Shown: piece by piece, positions 52,232 through 62,477 of the stretch | Position numbering within the stretch: position 1 is the first letter of the stretch | Layout of the letters: each line of letters starts with the position of its first letter | DNA from: Rutpela maculata | Taxonomy: Eukaryota > Arthropoda > Insecta > Coleoptera > Cerambycidae | Direction of reading: 5' to 3' | Assembly (NCBI GenBank): GCA_936432065.2 | Contig: OW386291.2 | Span: forward strand, 12,501,821-12,565,820 | Length of the DNA: 64,000 nt | Translations under genes and position numbers: made by a program | The notes under the pieces: model-generated | What the model saw: only the letters and a program-made list of their open reading frames with translations | Databases searched by the model: none | What the model was told of the DNA's origin: nothing

Positions 52232-53164
52232 ATGTCTGCTATAAAAAGAGATATTGTTAATGAAATACATAAGCCGGCTAGAATTAACTTTAAGAGACGA
52301 AAAGTCGTAGTTAGAGGTTTAAATGAATTGCTTCAGGCTGACTTAGTCGAAATGATTCCATATGCTAATTACAATAAAAATTATAAATATATTCTCATTG
52401 TAATTGATGTTTTTTCAAAGTACGTATGGGCTGAACCAGTTAAATCTAAATCTGGCGTAAATGTTACTCGAGCTATGGAAAAAATATTAGTCGCAGATAA
52501 ACGAATCCCCGTCAATTTACAGACTGATAATGGAACCGAATTTTATAATATTAATTTTCAAAAATTAATGAAAAAATATAAAATTAATCATTATTCTTCG
52601 TATAGCACTAAAAAATGTTCAGTAGTCGAACGCGTAAATAGGACTATAAAATCTATGATGTATAAAGAATTTAGTATAAATGGTTCTTTTCGGTGGTATA
52701 ATTTACTTGCTGATATTATTAAGAAATATAATAATACTAGGCATCGTACCATCGGCATGAAACCTGTAGATGTAAATAAAAAGAATGAAAAAATACTCTT
52801 GAAATCCGTTTACAATTATCCTACAATTACATACTCGCAATTACCTAAATTTAAAATTAACGATCATGTGAGAATAAGCAAGTACAGAGGCGTGTTCGAT
52901 AAAGGTTATACTCCTAATTGGTCTAATGAAATATTTACTATTTCAAAAATTAATTACACCAGCCCCATAACATACTTACTGACCGATGCACAGAAACAAC
53001 CAATAGAAGGATGCTTCTATACTGAAGAACTGCAGAAGGTTAAACATTCAGACATGTATCTCGTTGAGAAAGTTTTAAGGAAGAAAGGAAATAAGGTTTT
53101 CGTTAAATGGCTTGGATTTGACAGTTCCCATAACAGTTGGATTGAAAAAAGTAGCATTGTTTAA
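52232..53164 (+). CDS. INT: Retroviral-type integrase with C-terminal chromodomain
   Basis: 310 aa. Catalytic core: LLQADLVEM (Asp about 38), LQTDNGTEFY (Asp about 98) and SVVERVNRTIK (Glu about 132), 33 residues after the second Asp as in other Polinton integrases. An SH3-like part follows (FKINDHVRISKYRGVFDKGY) and a C-terminal chromodomain (YLVEKVLRKKGNKVFVKWLG, ...NSWIEKSS), which directs integration to chromatin in related elements. A complete N-terminal HHCC zinc domain is not visible. It joins the element to target DNA with a 6-bp stagger, consistent with the GATATT duplication. AATAAA near 53295 may end the transcript. Confidence 0.95.
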   Translation: MSAIKRDIVNEIHKPARINFKRRKVVVRGLNELLQADLVEMIPYANYNKNYKYILIVIDVFSKYVWAEPVKSKSGVNVTRAMEKILVADKRIPVNLQTDNGTEFYNINFQKLMKKYKINHYSSYSTKKCSVVERVNRTIKSMMYKEFSINGSFRWYNLLADIIKKYNNTRHRTIGMKPVDVNKKNEKILLKSVYNYPTITYSQLPKFKINDHVRISKYRGVFDKGYTPNWSNEIFTISKINYTSPITYLLTDAQKQPIEGCFYTEELQKVKHSDMYLVEKVLRKKGNKVFVKWLGFDSSHNSWIEKSSIV

Positions 53165-53183
53165 TTTTTATGCACTTATATTA

Positions 53184-53222
<39 letters not shown>

Positions 53223-53672
53223 GCTATTATTTTTATAGGTTATGTATTCCATGTACATATATAAGCTTTATTACTGTATTATGCGTTCAGATAAATAAAA
53301 TATATTATAAAAATTAAATTATTTTTTTATTTTTCGTCTGGGGTGGCTTTATTTTTTAAGATTTAATTTTTTTGATTGCATATTTGAATTCAGCATTAAA
53401 AAACACATAAAATGTAGCATGAACATTTTCGTTACAATAAACTTGAAAAATATGAATTTTTTCATTTTTTGCCTGGGCTGGCTTTATTTTTTAAGATTTA
53501 ATTTTTTTGATTGCATATTTAAATTCGACATTAAAAAAGACATAAAATGTAGCATGAACATTTTCGTTACAATAAACTTGAAAAAAAATCTGAATTCTTC
53601 ATTTAATTAGGAAATGGGTAATAATAGTCAACCATTTTTTAAATTAATTTATTAATACATATAAGAAAGAGG
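53165..53672. other. Polinton spacer with an ATT microsatellite and a 135-bp tandem repeat
   Basis: (ATT)n at 53181-53222. Two copies of a 135-bp unit (about 53330-53464 and 53465-53592) share CTTTATTTTTTAAGATTTAA and AAAATGTAGCATGAACATTT. It separates the convergent ends of the integrase and small-ORF blocks, and no gene is supported. Confidence 0.8.
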
Positions 53673-53900
53673 TTACATGTTTTGTGATATAATAACAGAA
53701 TATTTATGTTCAAGTACTGGATTAATTATTTGAGCGTATCGTAATATTTTAATTTGAAAACGATCTCGATCGCGGGCGTCTTGCATCCAGTTACCACATC
53801 TAGCAGTTCTATGGGCATAGCTCCAATGGTAAATGTGATGAATTTTAACGTCCTCGCTGAACTGAACTGTTCTTGGACTTCTTCGGCTGGATACTGACAT
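53673..53900 (-). CDS. PPP1R15/GADD34-like protein, 75 aa
   Basis: From the ATG at 53900 the product is 75 aa (the open frame extends 8 codons upstream without an ATG). RTVQF at residues 10-14 fits the RVxF protein phosphatase 1 docking motif. It is followed by SEDVKIHHIYHW, then ARCGNW (33-38) and ARDRDRF (42-48). This order and spacing is the PPP1R15 (GADD34/CReP) core that recruits PP1 to dephosphorylate eIF2alpha; some large DNA viruses of animals carry the same core to keep translation going. So the protein probably counters the host eIF2alpha-kinase response. It overlaps the preceding 52-aa ORF in another frame. No catalytic domain is expected in such adaptors. The assignment rests on the motif alone. 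Confidence 0.78.
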   Translation of the reverse strand: MSVSSRRSPRTVQFSEDVKIHHIYHWSYAHRTARCGNWMQDARDRDRFQIKILRYAQIINPVLEHKYSVIISQNM

Positions 53901-54003
53901 GTTGAAATGTACGTAAAACTTCAACGTACTTAACGTCTTCTCTGAGTAATTTTAAATTGTTCATAAATTGCTGTAACCTCTTCTTATATGTTTCGGGATC
54001 CAT
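53845..54003 (-). CDS. Small helical Polinton protein, 52 aa
   Basis: ATG at 54003, two bases after the stop of the preceding gene (TAA-AG-ATG). Reads MDPETYKKRLQQFMNNLKLL then REDVKYVEVLRTF, a likely single helical hairpin or coiled coil, and a basic tail. It ends at 53845 and overlaps the PPP1R15-like ORF by 56 nt. Similar short Polinton ORFs beginning MD..-YK occur in insects to my recollection, but the function is unknown. Confidence 0.6.
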   Translation of the reverse strand: MDPETYKKRLQQFMNNLKLLREDVKYVEVLRTFQHVSIQPKKSKNSSVQRGR

Positions 54004-54005
54004 CT

Positions 54006-54302
54006 TTAGGACTCGATGAATTCGATGTTAGTGGTCGTGCCTGCTAGCCCTCTATATACTAAGTACACTTCTTTTAGTATAATGGTTTGTTGTAGCGTTA
54101 CCATATCATCATCAGAAATAATGCGTGAGTATCTGGCTGGTAGACTCACTTTACAATTTTCGAGGATTACTTGGACCTGGATACCATATGGTGAAAGTGC
54201 TTTATATATATCTAGCACTTTATATTTTCTATCGACTTCCAGCTCATAGATTTTCATGAACGGCGTGACATGAGCTTCAACATTAATTTTTGCGAAAGAC
54301 AT
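54006..54302 (-). CDS. Conserved Polinton protein, 98 aa
   Basis: Starts MSFAKINVEAHVTPFMKIYE, followed by ALSPYGIQVQVILENCKVSL, PARYSRIISDDDMVTL and VYLVYRGLAGTTTNIEF. A compact alpha/beta protein, with the C-terminal LVYRG...G pattern that recurs in short proteins of insect Polintons and related genes. Function unknown; a nucleic-acid-binding (OB-like) role is only a guess. It is the first gene of the leftward small-ORF block, and its stop couples to the next ATG. Confidence 0.72.
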   Translation of the reverse strand: MSFAKINVEAHVTPFMKIYELEVDRKYKVLDIYKALSPYGIQVQVILENCKVSLPARYSRIISDDDMVTLQQTIILKEVYLVYRGLAGTTTNIEFIES

Positions 54303-54536
54303 TGCTGCTGCTGCTTGTATATATATATCGACTTTAAGATTGTGAATGAATGCAGCGATCTCAGGTCTTTACTTTTATGCTGTATTCCACCCCCACTTTT
54401 CGTATCGAGTAAGCAGAAAAATATGGGAAAAAATATGATGATTTCATTGTTTACATTATTTCTCTCCAAACCCTGAGACGCTCCTTATAATGGATCACGT
54501 GACTTATTAGTCATTGTATTATAACCGCCGGATGCT
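54303..54536. other. Polinton right promoter region
   Basis: TATATATATA (minus, about 54318-54328) lies close to the 98-aa gene ATG. Between it and the TIR is AT-rich sequence with CACGTGAC at 54497. No gene. Confidence 0.45.
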
Positions 54537-55105
54537 GTTATCTAAAGACAATTAATCGCGTTTTAAATATACATATAGCTGTAGACAGTCGCATTTATTT
54601 ACATTAACAATTTCCTGGAATCCGATAACGTCTCTGCATTTGGTCACAGTTTTAACATTCAAATATAAAATTTACGTATTGAAGTAGATGAATATTTATT
54701 CCATATATAAGACTTGTCTATTTAAACTCAATGATGGATGTCTGTAGCCATTTTCTTAACCTCTAACGCCCTCTAACGTAAACATGCAATACTATTCGCC
54801 AATAACTATAAACAATAAACGGCAGCCATCTTATTTTTGACACACCCTGTATACTCTTAGCCACGTCCTTTTAGATATAATCTCTTATCTAAGCTCAGGG
54901 ATTGGATCTCCCATCTCCCCCCTCCCATTAGGTCCTAGGACCTATCATCTAAGAAGATCCCACCTCACACTACAACCTAGATAATAGGATCTATCATCTA
55001 GCACCTGCGCGCCCCCGCGGGGCTTCCGGAATGATGACGTCACACAGAACTCTGATTGCTACTCTACTGACGGGTTTGGTCTCATTCTCTCACTACTTAA
55101 CTACT
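54537..55105. repeat. Polinton right terminal inverted repeat
   Basis: Reverse complement of 39820-40364, ending ...CTTAACTACT before the GATATT duplication. A 1-bp difference from the left copy lies near 54835; the inner 270 bp are diverged. Confidence 0.97.
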
Positions 55106-55111
55106 GATATT

Positions 55112-55679
55112 GACTTGAAATTTTGTACACATATGTACTTTAACGAGATCTAGAACTAGATTATATTTTCATCTTGTTCCGTCGAAGGGTTGGGGTAAAT
55201 TGGGGTAAATTTGAGGTAAATAGGTAAATAAAGCAGGTAAGAGTTCATAAAATTGGTATTTACTATATACAAGAGAAGTTAAGGTCTCAAAAAAAATTTT
55301 GGCATTAGCCACCCCCATTACCACCCCCACCCCATTATTAAAGAGGATGGAAAACAAAATTTGATTTATTGTGTGTACAAGAATCAGAAACCTCAAAATA
55401 TTTTTTTACCTTATCCACCCCCACTGCCACCCTCTATCACCACCCCCCACCCCACTACCGATGTGGGTTATCGTTTTATGGGTTTTTGAGGTAGACGAAT
55501 TCAAATATTGTATTATTAAACAATTATTTCCACATACAACATTTTTTCGTTGTAAGTGACTTGGATAGAAAATCTGGATGTGGAAGTAGTGATTCCTTGG
55601 GCAGCGGTTTTTTTTTATTGTTAAATTAGTGTACAATATCGATAATTCTATCATTTCCAATTGAAATTAAAATTTTGTG
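55112..55679. repeat. Remainder of the repeat array interrupted by the Polinton
   Basis: Continues the 378-bp unit (GACTTGAAATTTTGTACACA..., matching 39438 on), then CCACCCCCATTACC-type C-rich tracts and a copy of GTAGTGATTCCTTGGGCAGC at 55590. No gene. Confidence 0.7.
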
Positions 55680-56423
55680 GACATGCCTATTGAAAGTCGC
55701 ATTTCGGAGATATGAACTTTACTTTGCTTTTTTTTAAATTAACACTCCATATATGTACCATTTGAAACGCCATAAAAAAAGCTTTATTTTTATAATATGG
55801 TACTTATCTTAAACAAATTTTGTCTAATTTACTATAAATTTACAATTTATCAAATTAGCCATGGAAAACAAAAGTATGTAAATTAAAATAAACAATATGT
55901 TAGTTCTGTCTAATTTCACTTTATTTTAAATAAAATGGAGAATTTCAATAATTGATACAGTGTGTTTCACTTGAAATGGTTAACACCCCAATAACTTTTT
56001 TATTTTTTTTCCGATTTGAATCACATTTTACTTACAAATTAGTATCTACTTATGACCAGAAAAACATTCGCCTCCTACGGTACCAAAGCCACCTGCGGTA
56101 CCAAAATATGTGGAGAAAATCGGAAAATCATATTAGGCATTTTTTTGTCGGAAAATTTTGTTAATAAAATTTGTTCAGAATTATCCAAAATGGCCAAAAT
56201 TTAATCAAAATTAAAAAATGAAAAACTTGAAATTTTAAAAATTTTGAAAATAATTATTTAAAAAAAAACTGTAAATTGCTTTACAACTACCTGGCAGCTT
56301 GGGTTTAATTTCAAACAAAATTGTCATAGTACAGTTTTCTAAACGAAAAAACCCATTAAAATGATATTTTCGGACTTTTACGAAAGCGTAGAAAGGCCAA
56401 GCCGTTAATAATATTTTTTTAAC

Positions 56424-56612
56424 TCAGAATTCACAATTGTTAAGTCGGAATTCATAATTGTATCTCGGAATTCACAATTCTATCTCAGAATTCACAATTG
56501 TAAGTCGGAATCACAATTGTATCTCGGAATTCACAATTGTATCTCAGAATTCACAATTGTTAAGTCGGAATTCACAATTGCTAAGTCGGAATTCACAATT
56601 GTTAAGTCGGAA
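56424..56612. repeat. Array of GAATTCACAATTGT units, left arm
   Basis: Short units GAATTCACAATTGT joined by AAGTCG, ATCTCG or ATCTCA recur about ten times. The mirror array is at 58968-59118. The AAGTCGGAATT word is shared with the satellite at 30738. Confidence 0.88.
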
Positions 56613-57450
56613 TTACTAAAGAGGTAATAATATAGAGGAATGGTAGATAAAATATGCAATTTTGTCGCATTCCTCTTGACTCTGAATGATATTACCATCA
56701 TTACTAGATTACTAGAAACGCAGTGTGCCTGCAACAAATGCTGGTAAAAGGAACTTTGTCTAAATTAAAGGAGTCTCGCCGCTTCGGCGTGTACAGATTC
56801 ATTTGCGTACCGGTTTCGAGCTCTTCTCTCGCCAGCCCAAAGCAGACTCGGACAGTTTTGACGCTGCGGGCTCATTTTGCTCTTAATAAAATCGAACAAC
56901 ACAAATACAGTGACTTGTAAATAATGCGAGTGGGTTCCTCCAACGGAATTAGTTCTACGAATATTAGAATGCTATACTCGAGGCGCGTTTCGCCAACTGT
57001 ATTGGCATCATCTGCAGACGATTAAAAACTAATGAAAATTAAACAATATATGCTGTATTTCTACTAAATTAATGTCATGGTTCAACGCAACCCACTATTC
57101 AGTACATCACCTACTAACGAATAAAGCGGGCTATTTGGAATACGACCTTTGTTGCTATTCATACTGCTTTTACATTTTGAAATTTTTATAAGCTTTCAAA
57201 TGCATCCAGTTGGCTATTATTTTTCATATTCCTAATTAACCTTAAGTTGTTAATATCTATCCCATGATTGTTATGTTGGACTGGGCAACACTAAATTTTC
57301 AAGTTTTTCCATTTTTGAGATGGGTCATATTACCCTCCTTGAATCTAGTTATACTAGGACGTTTCGCTAGTCCAACGTTCTTCAAATTATAATCCTTACA
57401 ATTGATTTCGTAAATCCCGGACTTTTCGTAGATTCAATTGTATGCTCTAA

Positions 57451-57614
57451 GGGCCGGTTTCTCAATGCGAGGTTAAGCACTTTATCAGATAAACTAATTA
57501 GAAGTTTAGATTGTGTTTCTATTAAACATTTTAATTTTACAACTTCATATTCTAAACTTCTAGTTAGTTTATCTGTATGATAAAGTGCTTAACCTCGCAT
57601 TGAAAAACCGGTCC
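57451..57614. mobile_element. PIF/Harbinger-type MITE, 164 bp
   Basis: Nearly complete palindrome starting GGGCCGGTTTCTCAATGCGA and ending in its mirror ...TTGAAAAACCGGTCC. TAA target duplications flank it (57448-57450, 57615-57617), the Harbinger pattern. Confidence 0.85.
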
Positions 57615-57879
57615 TAAATTCCTTATGATAAATAACCGAAGGTTAATAAGGAATGTAATAAATGAATGACAGCAGGATGCTTTAGAAAGTATAGAAATTG
57701 CAAAATGTTAAAAGTGTATGGGCAGTGATGAAGGCCTTATCCCAAATATCCCTCTTTATTGGTCAGCAGGTGGTGGTTTGTAGAGTCGAGACAGAGTGTA
57801 GATAGGTTTTACGGGATTGGTTGAATTCGTTGAACCATGACATTAGTTTGGTATAAATAAAATACATTCTTCAGTTTAC

Positions 57880-58400
57880 CACCACCCGATGTTCCACCCC
57901 CACGGAAGAAACATGACGATCACCCAACCACCCACCCAAGACCCTGCGGGTACCGGACAAACAACCGTCCAGTACCTGTAGTCCCCCTAGCTCCGGGCAG
58001 GCCGAAAATGCTACCAAAGCAGTTAGGTCTGCCCTTCCTCGAGCTACACAGCTCATCCTTACCCTACCGATGATCCGGATGACTCTTGGCATCTTGTGTA
58101 CCGGCAGTCACTCCCGCCACAAACCCAAAAACACAACAGACCGATGACTACCCCCCGGGGGCAAACAAGCTGGCGAAGAGCAGAAGACGAAGACAGAAGA
58201 ACGCCAGAAGAGGCCTTAGCCAGCAAGGTCCAACGAGCCAGGACCCAGGGAGGTGGACCGAAATCGTTCACATTTGTGAGTGGGGTCGACGTAAAGTAAG
58301 TTCGCCCGCCCTGCACGAGGCTGGTCCCCGGTCTACAGCGATGTATTGGGGTAAAGGGCAATAGTCCTGCCCGGCCCCAGTCATCCGAGACTGACATCTT
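57880..58400. other. GC-rich fragment, perhaps the 5' part of another retrotransposon
   Basis: Distinctly GC-rich against the window. Plus and minus strands are both open over short spans (for example ...PPGANKLAKSRRRRQKN on plus), but no frame is long and no domain is recognised. A TATAAATAAAATAC lies just upstream (57851). Confidence 0.3.
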
Positions 58401-58967
58401 TAGCCAAGAATATTGGCGTTTTGATCATTTCCCAATGGTGCCAACATGGTTGGCGAAACGTGCATCGAGTATAGTATTCGAGTATTTATAGGACTATTTC
58501 AACTATATGAATTCCTTCCTACAATTGTGAATTCCGTGTTAGAAAACTATATAACCATGTTAATTTTCATTAGTTTTTAATCATCTGCAAATGAAGCCAA
58601 TATAGTTGGTGAAACGTGCAATATTTGTAGAACTAATTCCGTTGGAGGGACCCACTCACATTTACATTTACGTTTACAAGTCACTGACTTTGGGTTGCTC
58701 TATTTTATTAAGAGTAAAAGAGCAGCGTCAAAGGTGTCCGAGTCTGCTTTGGGCTGATGAGAGCCAAAAGCTCGAAACCGGTACGTAAATGACTCTGAAA
58801 ACCTTCCAAAGCGGCGGGACTCCTTTGATTTAGACAAAGTTTCTTTTATCAGCATTTGTTGCAAGCACACAGCGTTTCTAGTAATGATGGTAATATTATT
58901 CAGAGCCAAGAGAAATGAGACAAAATTGCATATTTTATCTACCATTTCTCTACATTATTACTTCTTT

Positions 58968-59118
58968 AGGAATTCCGACTTAACAATTGTGAATTCCGAG
59001 ATACAATTGTGATTCCGACTTAGAATTGTGAATCCTGAGATACAATTGTGAATTCCGAGGTACAATTGTGAATTCCGAGATACAATTATGAATTACGACT
59101 TAACAATTGTGAATTCTG
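58968..59118. repeat. Array of ACAATTGTGAATTC units, right arm
   Basis: Mirror of 56424-56612 within the right arm of the 4-kb foldback. Confidence 0.88.
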
Positions 59119-59640
59119 AGTTAAAAAAATATTATTAATGGCATGGCCTTTCTACGCTTTCGTAGACTTTGACATTATTTTAATAAAAATTTATATATTT
59201 CTTATTTTGATTAAATTTTGGACTTAAGGTTTCTGAACAATTCTGAACAAGTTTCATTGACAAAATTTTCCAATAAAAATATGCTTAATATGATTTTTTG
59301 ATTTTATCCGCATATTTTGGTACCGCAGATGGCTTTGCATTTGTAGGAGGTGCATTTTTTTCTGGTCATAATTAGATCCTAATTTGTTTCATACTTAAGT
59401 AAAATTTGATTCAAATCAGAAAAAAAAATTAAAAAGTGAAACACACTGTATATTTTTCGGACTACCATGACTTAATGTAAGAAAACATAAAACTTAATAT
59501 CTACTATAGTTTTTAAGAAAAATACTGTGTCATATATCATTGGAAAGATTTTTCTATGGACTTTCAAATGGTGTAAAGATATATTTAAAAAAACCAAGGT
59601 AAAGCTCATATCTCCGAAATTCGACTTGTTTGAATTGTTT

Positions 59641-60275
59641 TGCTGAAATGATGTTTGGAAAATACATGTGATATCCCATAACTTTTATTTTTGAACTTAT
59701 TTACGTAACTCCCAAAATAAAGAAGTTAAATGAGGTTCTAACGTTTGCACAACCACCCTGTACTGTTGACTATAATAAGGAACTTTAGTCTAGTTAATAT
59801 AAAAAACACGTTCTCAAATAAATTAAACATGTTCTGATAGAACATATTAATAATAATAATTTTTTGTTTTTGTCTTTGGTGTTTTTCAAAAAAATTGCCG
59901 CCCTTGAATTTTGCCGCTAGAGCCCCTATAGCCCCCCCCCTAAATACGCCACTGACTGCGCTCCGTCAGAAACCTTAAAATACCTATATGCATGTTTGGA
60001 GCATATTTAATGTCCGATATATCAAAAAATATTACAGCTAGATCTATCAATCCTTATATGTTTGAAATCAGGGATAAAGGATCTAAAAGAATATGTAAAA
60101 ATATACAGGGTTTTCATTTAAAAAGCAACCCTTATTGTTATATCACGTGACATATGCAAGCAATTGTTTTTTAATTGCATTTAAAAAAATATGCATACAA
60201 CCCTACAACTCTTATACGAAACTTTTTTTTATCTCCAATAATAACATAAATAAAGGGGGGTCAAAATATAGTTAT
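59641..60275. other. Intergenic DNA with a hAT-type end fragment
   Basis: GCCCCCCCCCTAAATACGCCACTG at about 59930-59953 looks like a hAT terminal repeat without a partner; CCACCCTGTACTG at about 59753 and ATACAGGGTTTTC at about 60104 resemble mariner-like ends. No gene. Confidence 0.45.
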
Positions 60276-60955
60276 AATTCGTCCGCTGTCCTGGATTCCT
60301 AAATTTTTAAAAAAATTCGTAACCCGCATCCCCGAAAATCTCCAGATATCGATTTTTATTCGAATACGACCAGAGATAACGAAATTCATCCGCCATCTTG
60401 GATTCCTAAATTTTGACCAAAAATTCGTAACCCGCATCCCCGAAAACCTCCAGATATCGATTTTCAGTCGAATAGGATCATAGATCACGAAATTCGTCCT
60501 CCATCTTGGATTCCCAAATTTTGACCAAAAATTCGTAACCCGCATCCCCGAAAACCCCCAGACATCGATTTTCAGCCAAATAGGACCATAGATGACGAAA
60601 TTCGTCCACCATCTTGGATTCCTAAATTTTGACCAAAAATTCGTAACCCGCATCCCCGACAACCCCGAGGTATCGATTTTCAGTCGAATAGGACCAGAGA
60701 TGACGAAATTCGTCCGCCATCTTGGAGTCCTAAATTTTGAACAAAAAATCCTAACCCGCATCCCCGAAAACTCCCAGACATCGATTTTCAGTCGAATAGG
60801 TCCATAGATGACGAAATTCGTCCGCCATCTTGGATTCCTAAATTTTGACCAAAAATTCGTAAACCGCATCCCCGAAAACCCCCAGATATCGATTTTCAGT
60901 CGAATAGGACCATAGATGACGAAATTCGTCCGCCATCTTGGATTCCTAAATATCT
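60276..60955. repeat. 108-bp minisatellite, about 6.3 copies
   Basis: CCCGCATCCCCGA recurs at 60323, 60431, 60539, 60647, 60755 and 60863, exactly 108 bp apart. 108 is divisible by 3, so the minus strand stays open for 202 codons with 36-residue repeats (GMRVTNFWSKFRNPRW...). Six copies are similar but not identical. Confidence 0.95.
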
Positions 60956-60959
60956 TAGC

Positions 60960-61068
60960 AGTATGAGATTCCTCGGAAAACCTACGTCAGACTGAATTTT
61001 GAACCATAAACTTATCTCAGAAACTACCGAGAAAACCGAGCATTGCGCGTTGACTGGGGCACCCTGTA
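60960..61068. repeat. Terminal-type repeat, right copy (inverted)
   Basis: Matches 39016-39120 in reverse orientation: ...AACTACCGAGAAAACCGAGC...GGCACCCTGTA. TA at the outer edge. Confidence 0.6.
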
Positions 61069-61754
61069 CATTTGGCTTGGTAATAATTTCGAATAAATTG
61101 ATTTCTGACCTAACTAAAAACCGCATTTAAATTTTCATAATAAAATTTGTAGGAGTGTTTATACAAAACGGTCCTCTCTATTTGGCACCTTTTATTTATG
61201 TATTAACATTTTCAAGAATTTCATCTATTAAGTCATTCCAGTAAGATAAAATAATTTATAAATAAATTTAAGATTACAATTATCAGAACTCCTAAATGCT
61301 TCCCTGGCAAGCATTCATTCGCGTCTGGTCTCCATGACAACAAGTTCCTCCCTAAAGTCTGAGAGCGTGTAAAGCTCAGATAAACAAAGAAATATGGATA
61401 AATAATCTCATTTGAAGTACACAGAAGTTGTGTGTAGGGAGGATAACCTTCAAAGGGGCAGAGTGGAGAGGAATGTTTAAGTTTATGGAGTCGCCTAATC
61501 AGAGGCGTAGACAGATAAGGGGGTTAAAATTTTTAAAATAATCGATTAATGTTCTCGACTATTACTTAATACTATATCTGACAATAATACGACTCTATTG
61601 AGACAAAAAGAGTACTGTTTGGTTAGAATTTTTACAAAATGTGTTATTGAAGAGAAATTAAAGTATTGAACTGTCAATTCTCAAAGTTAAATGGTTCTTA
61701 AACGATAAGTTACTCTACATTTTCTGAGTAAAAAAAAATTAACTTTTGGTTAGG
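61069..61754. other. Intergenic DNA, nothing recognised
   Basis: AT-rich, no supported ORF or repeat. Confidence 0.45.
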
Positions 61755-62072
61755 ATATAAAAGTAACTTGATATAGGTATATCCTGGAGTTATGCGGTCT
61801 TTATAATAAAATTATTATTTTTGCTACATTTCGGTTTATTCAACCATCATCAGTGAATTACAATTAAATGAAGACAAATATTTTTTCAAATGCTATTTTT
61901 TATACACATGGATTTAAATTGTATGTGTATACAAAATAGCATTTAAAAAAATATTGGTCTTCACTTAATTGTAGTTCTCTGACGATGGTTGAATAAACCG
62001 AAACGTAAGAAAAGAGTAATTTTCTTATAAAGACCGATAACCCAGGATATAACTGCATCAAGTTAATTTGAT
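61755..62072. mobile_element. Foldback element, about 318 bp
   Basis: GGATATAAAAGTAACTTGAT, GGTCTTTATAATAAAAT, TTTCGGTTTATTCAACCATC and AAATGCTATTTTTTATACAC on the left are all mirrored on the right. Contains GACGATGGTTGAATAAACCG, a sequence type typical of arthropod foldbacks. Confidence 0.82.
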
Positions 62073-62477
62073 ATCAACAGTCAAGAAAATAAAAACATCT
62101 ATCTGTATGTTAGCATATAAATGAAACCAACTAGTATTTTTTCATATTACAGTATAACATATTCATCTAAAAGTTTACATACTTATCACTCAACAGTACC
62201 GGCCAGCGTTTGATTAGGTATGACAATAAGAGCAAGCGAGAGCGAAACAACTAGGCTATTTTTTTTATCGTATAACACATCCTACTCGTGCCACCTGCTT
62301 TCCTCATCACATGTGCGTAGGCAGCTCTGTTTGCATGCCTAATCCAAGACTTTCCGATACTGTATAATGAATCTGGTCATACGCTACCCGTACCATATAC
62401 ATAAAACAAAAATAACATATTACTTTTAAATCTCTATATTGTAAACAAATATACTCTACATAATGCACTACCTTATA

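Larger units (their letters stand above)
39820..55105. mobile_element. Complete Polinton (Maverick) virus-like transposon, 15.3 kb
   Basis: Bounded by 6-bp target duplications GATATT (39814-39819 and 55106-55111), the Polinton-specific length. The terminal inverted repeats begin AGTAGTTAAGTAGTGAGAG. It encodes protein-primed PolB, chromodomain integrase, packaging ATPase, adenain-type protease, double jelly-roll capsid protein and penton-like protein, which is the full polintovirus core set, plus a PLA2-like protein, a DUF8207-type protein and several small ORFs. All large ORFs read without frameshift. Given identical outer repeats and intact genes, the insertion is likely young. Confidence 0.98.
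55680..59640. mobile_element. 4-kb foldback with arms over 1 kb
   Basis: Left arm about 55680-57040 and right arm about 58560-59640 pair over most of their length: TTTCGGAGATATGA (55705), TACAGTGTGTTTCACTTGAAA (55957) with a TA on each outer side, GTACCAAAATATGTGG, CGAAAGCGTAGAAAGGCC (56381), an array of GAATTCACAATTGT units (56424-56610), GGTAGATAAAATATGCAATTTTG, CAACAAATGCTGGTAAAAG, CCGGTTTCGAGCT and CGTTTCGCCAACTGTATTGG. The middle (57050-58560) holds a Harbinger-type MITE and a GC-rich fragment. No transposase. Confidence 0.85.

Noticed and set aside
60261..60869. 202-aa minus-strand ORF as a gene
   Set aside because: It arises from a 108-bp minisatellite whose length is divisible by three; no domain and no start context.
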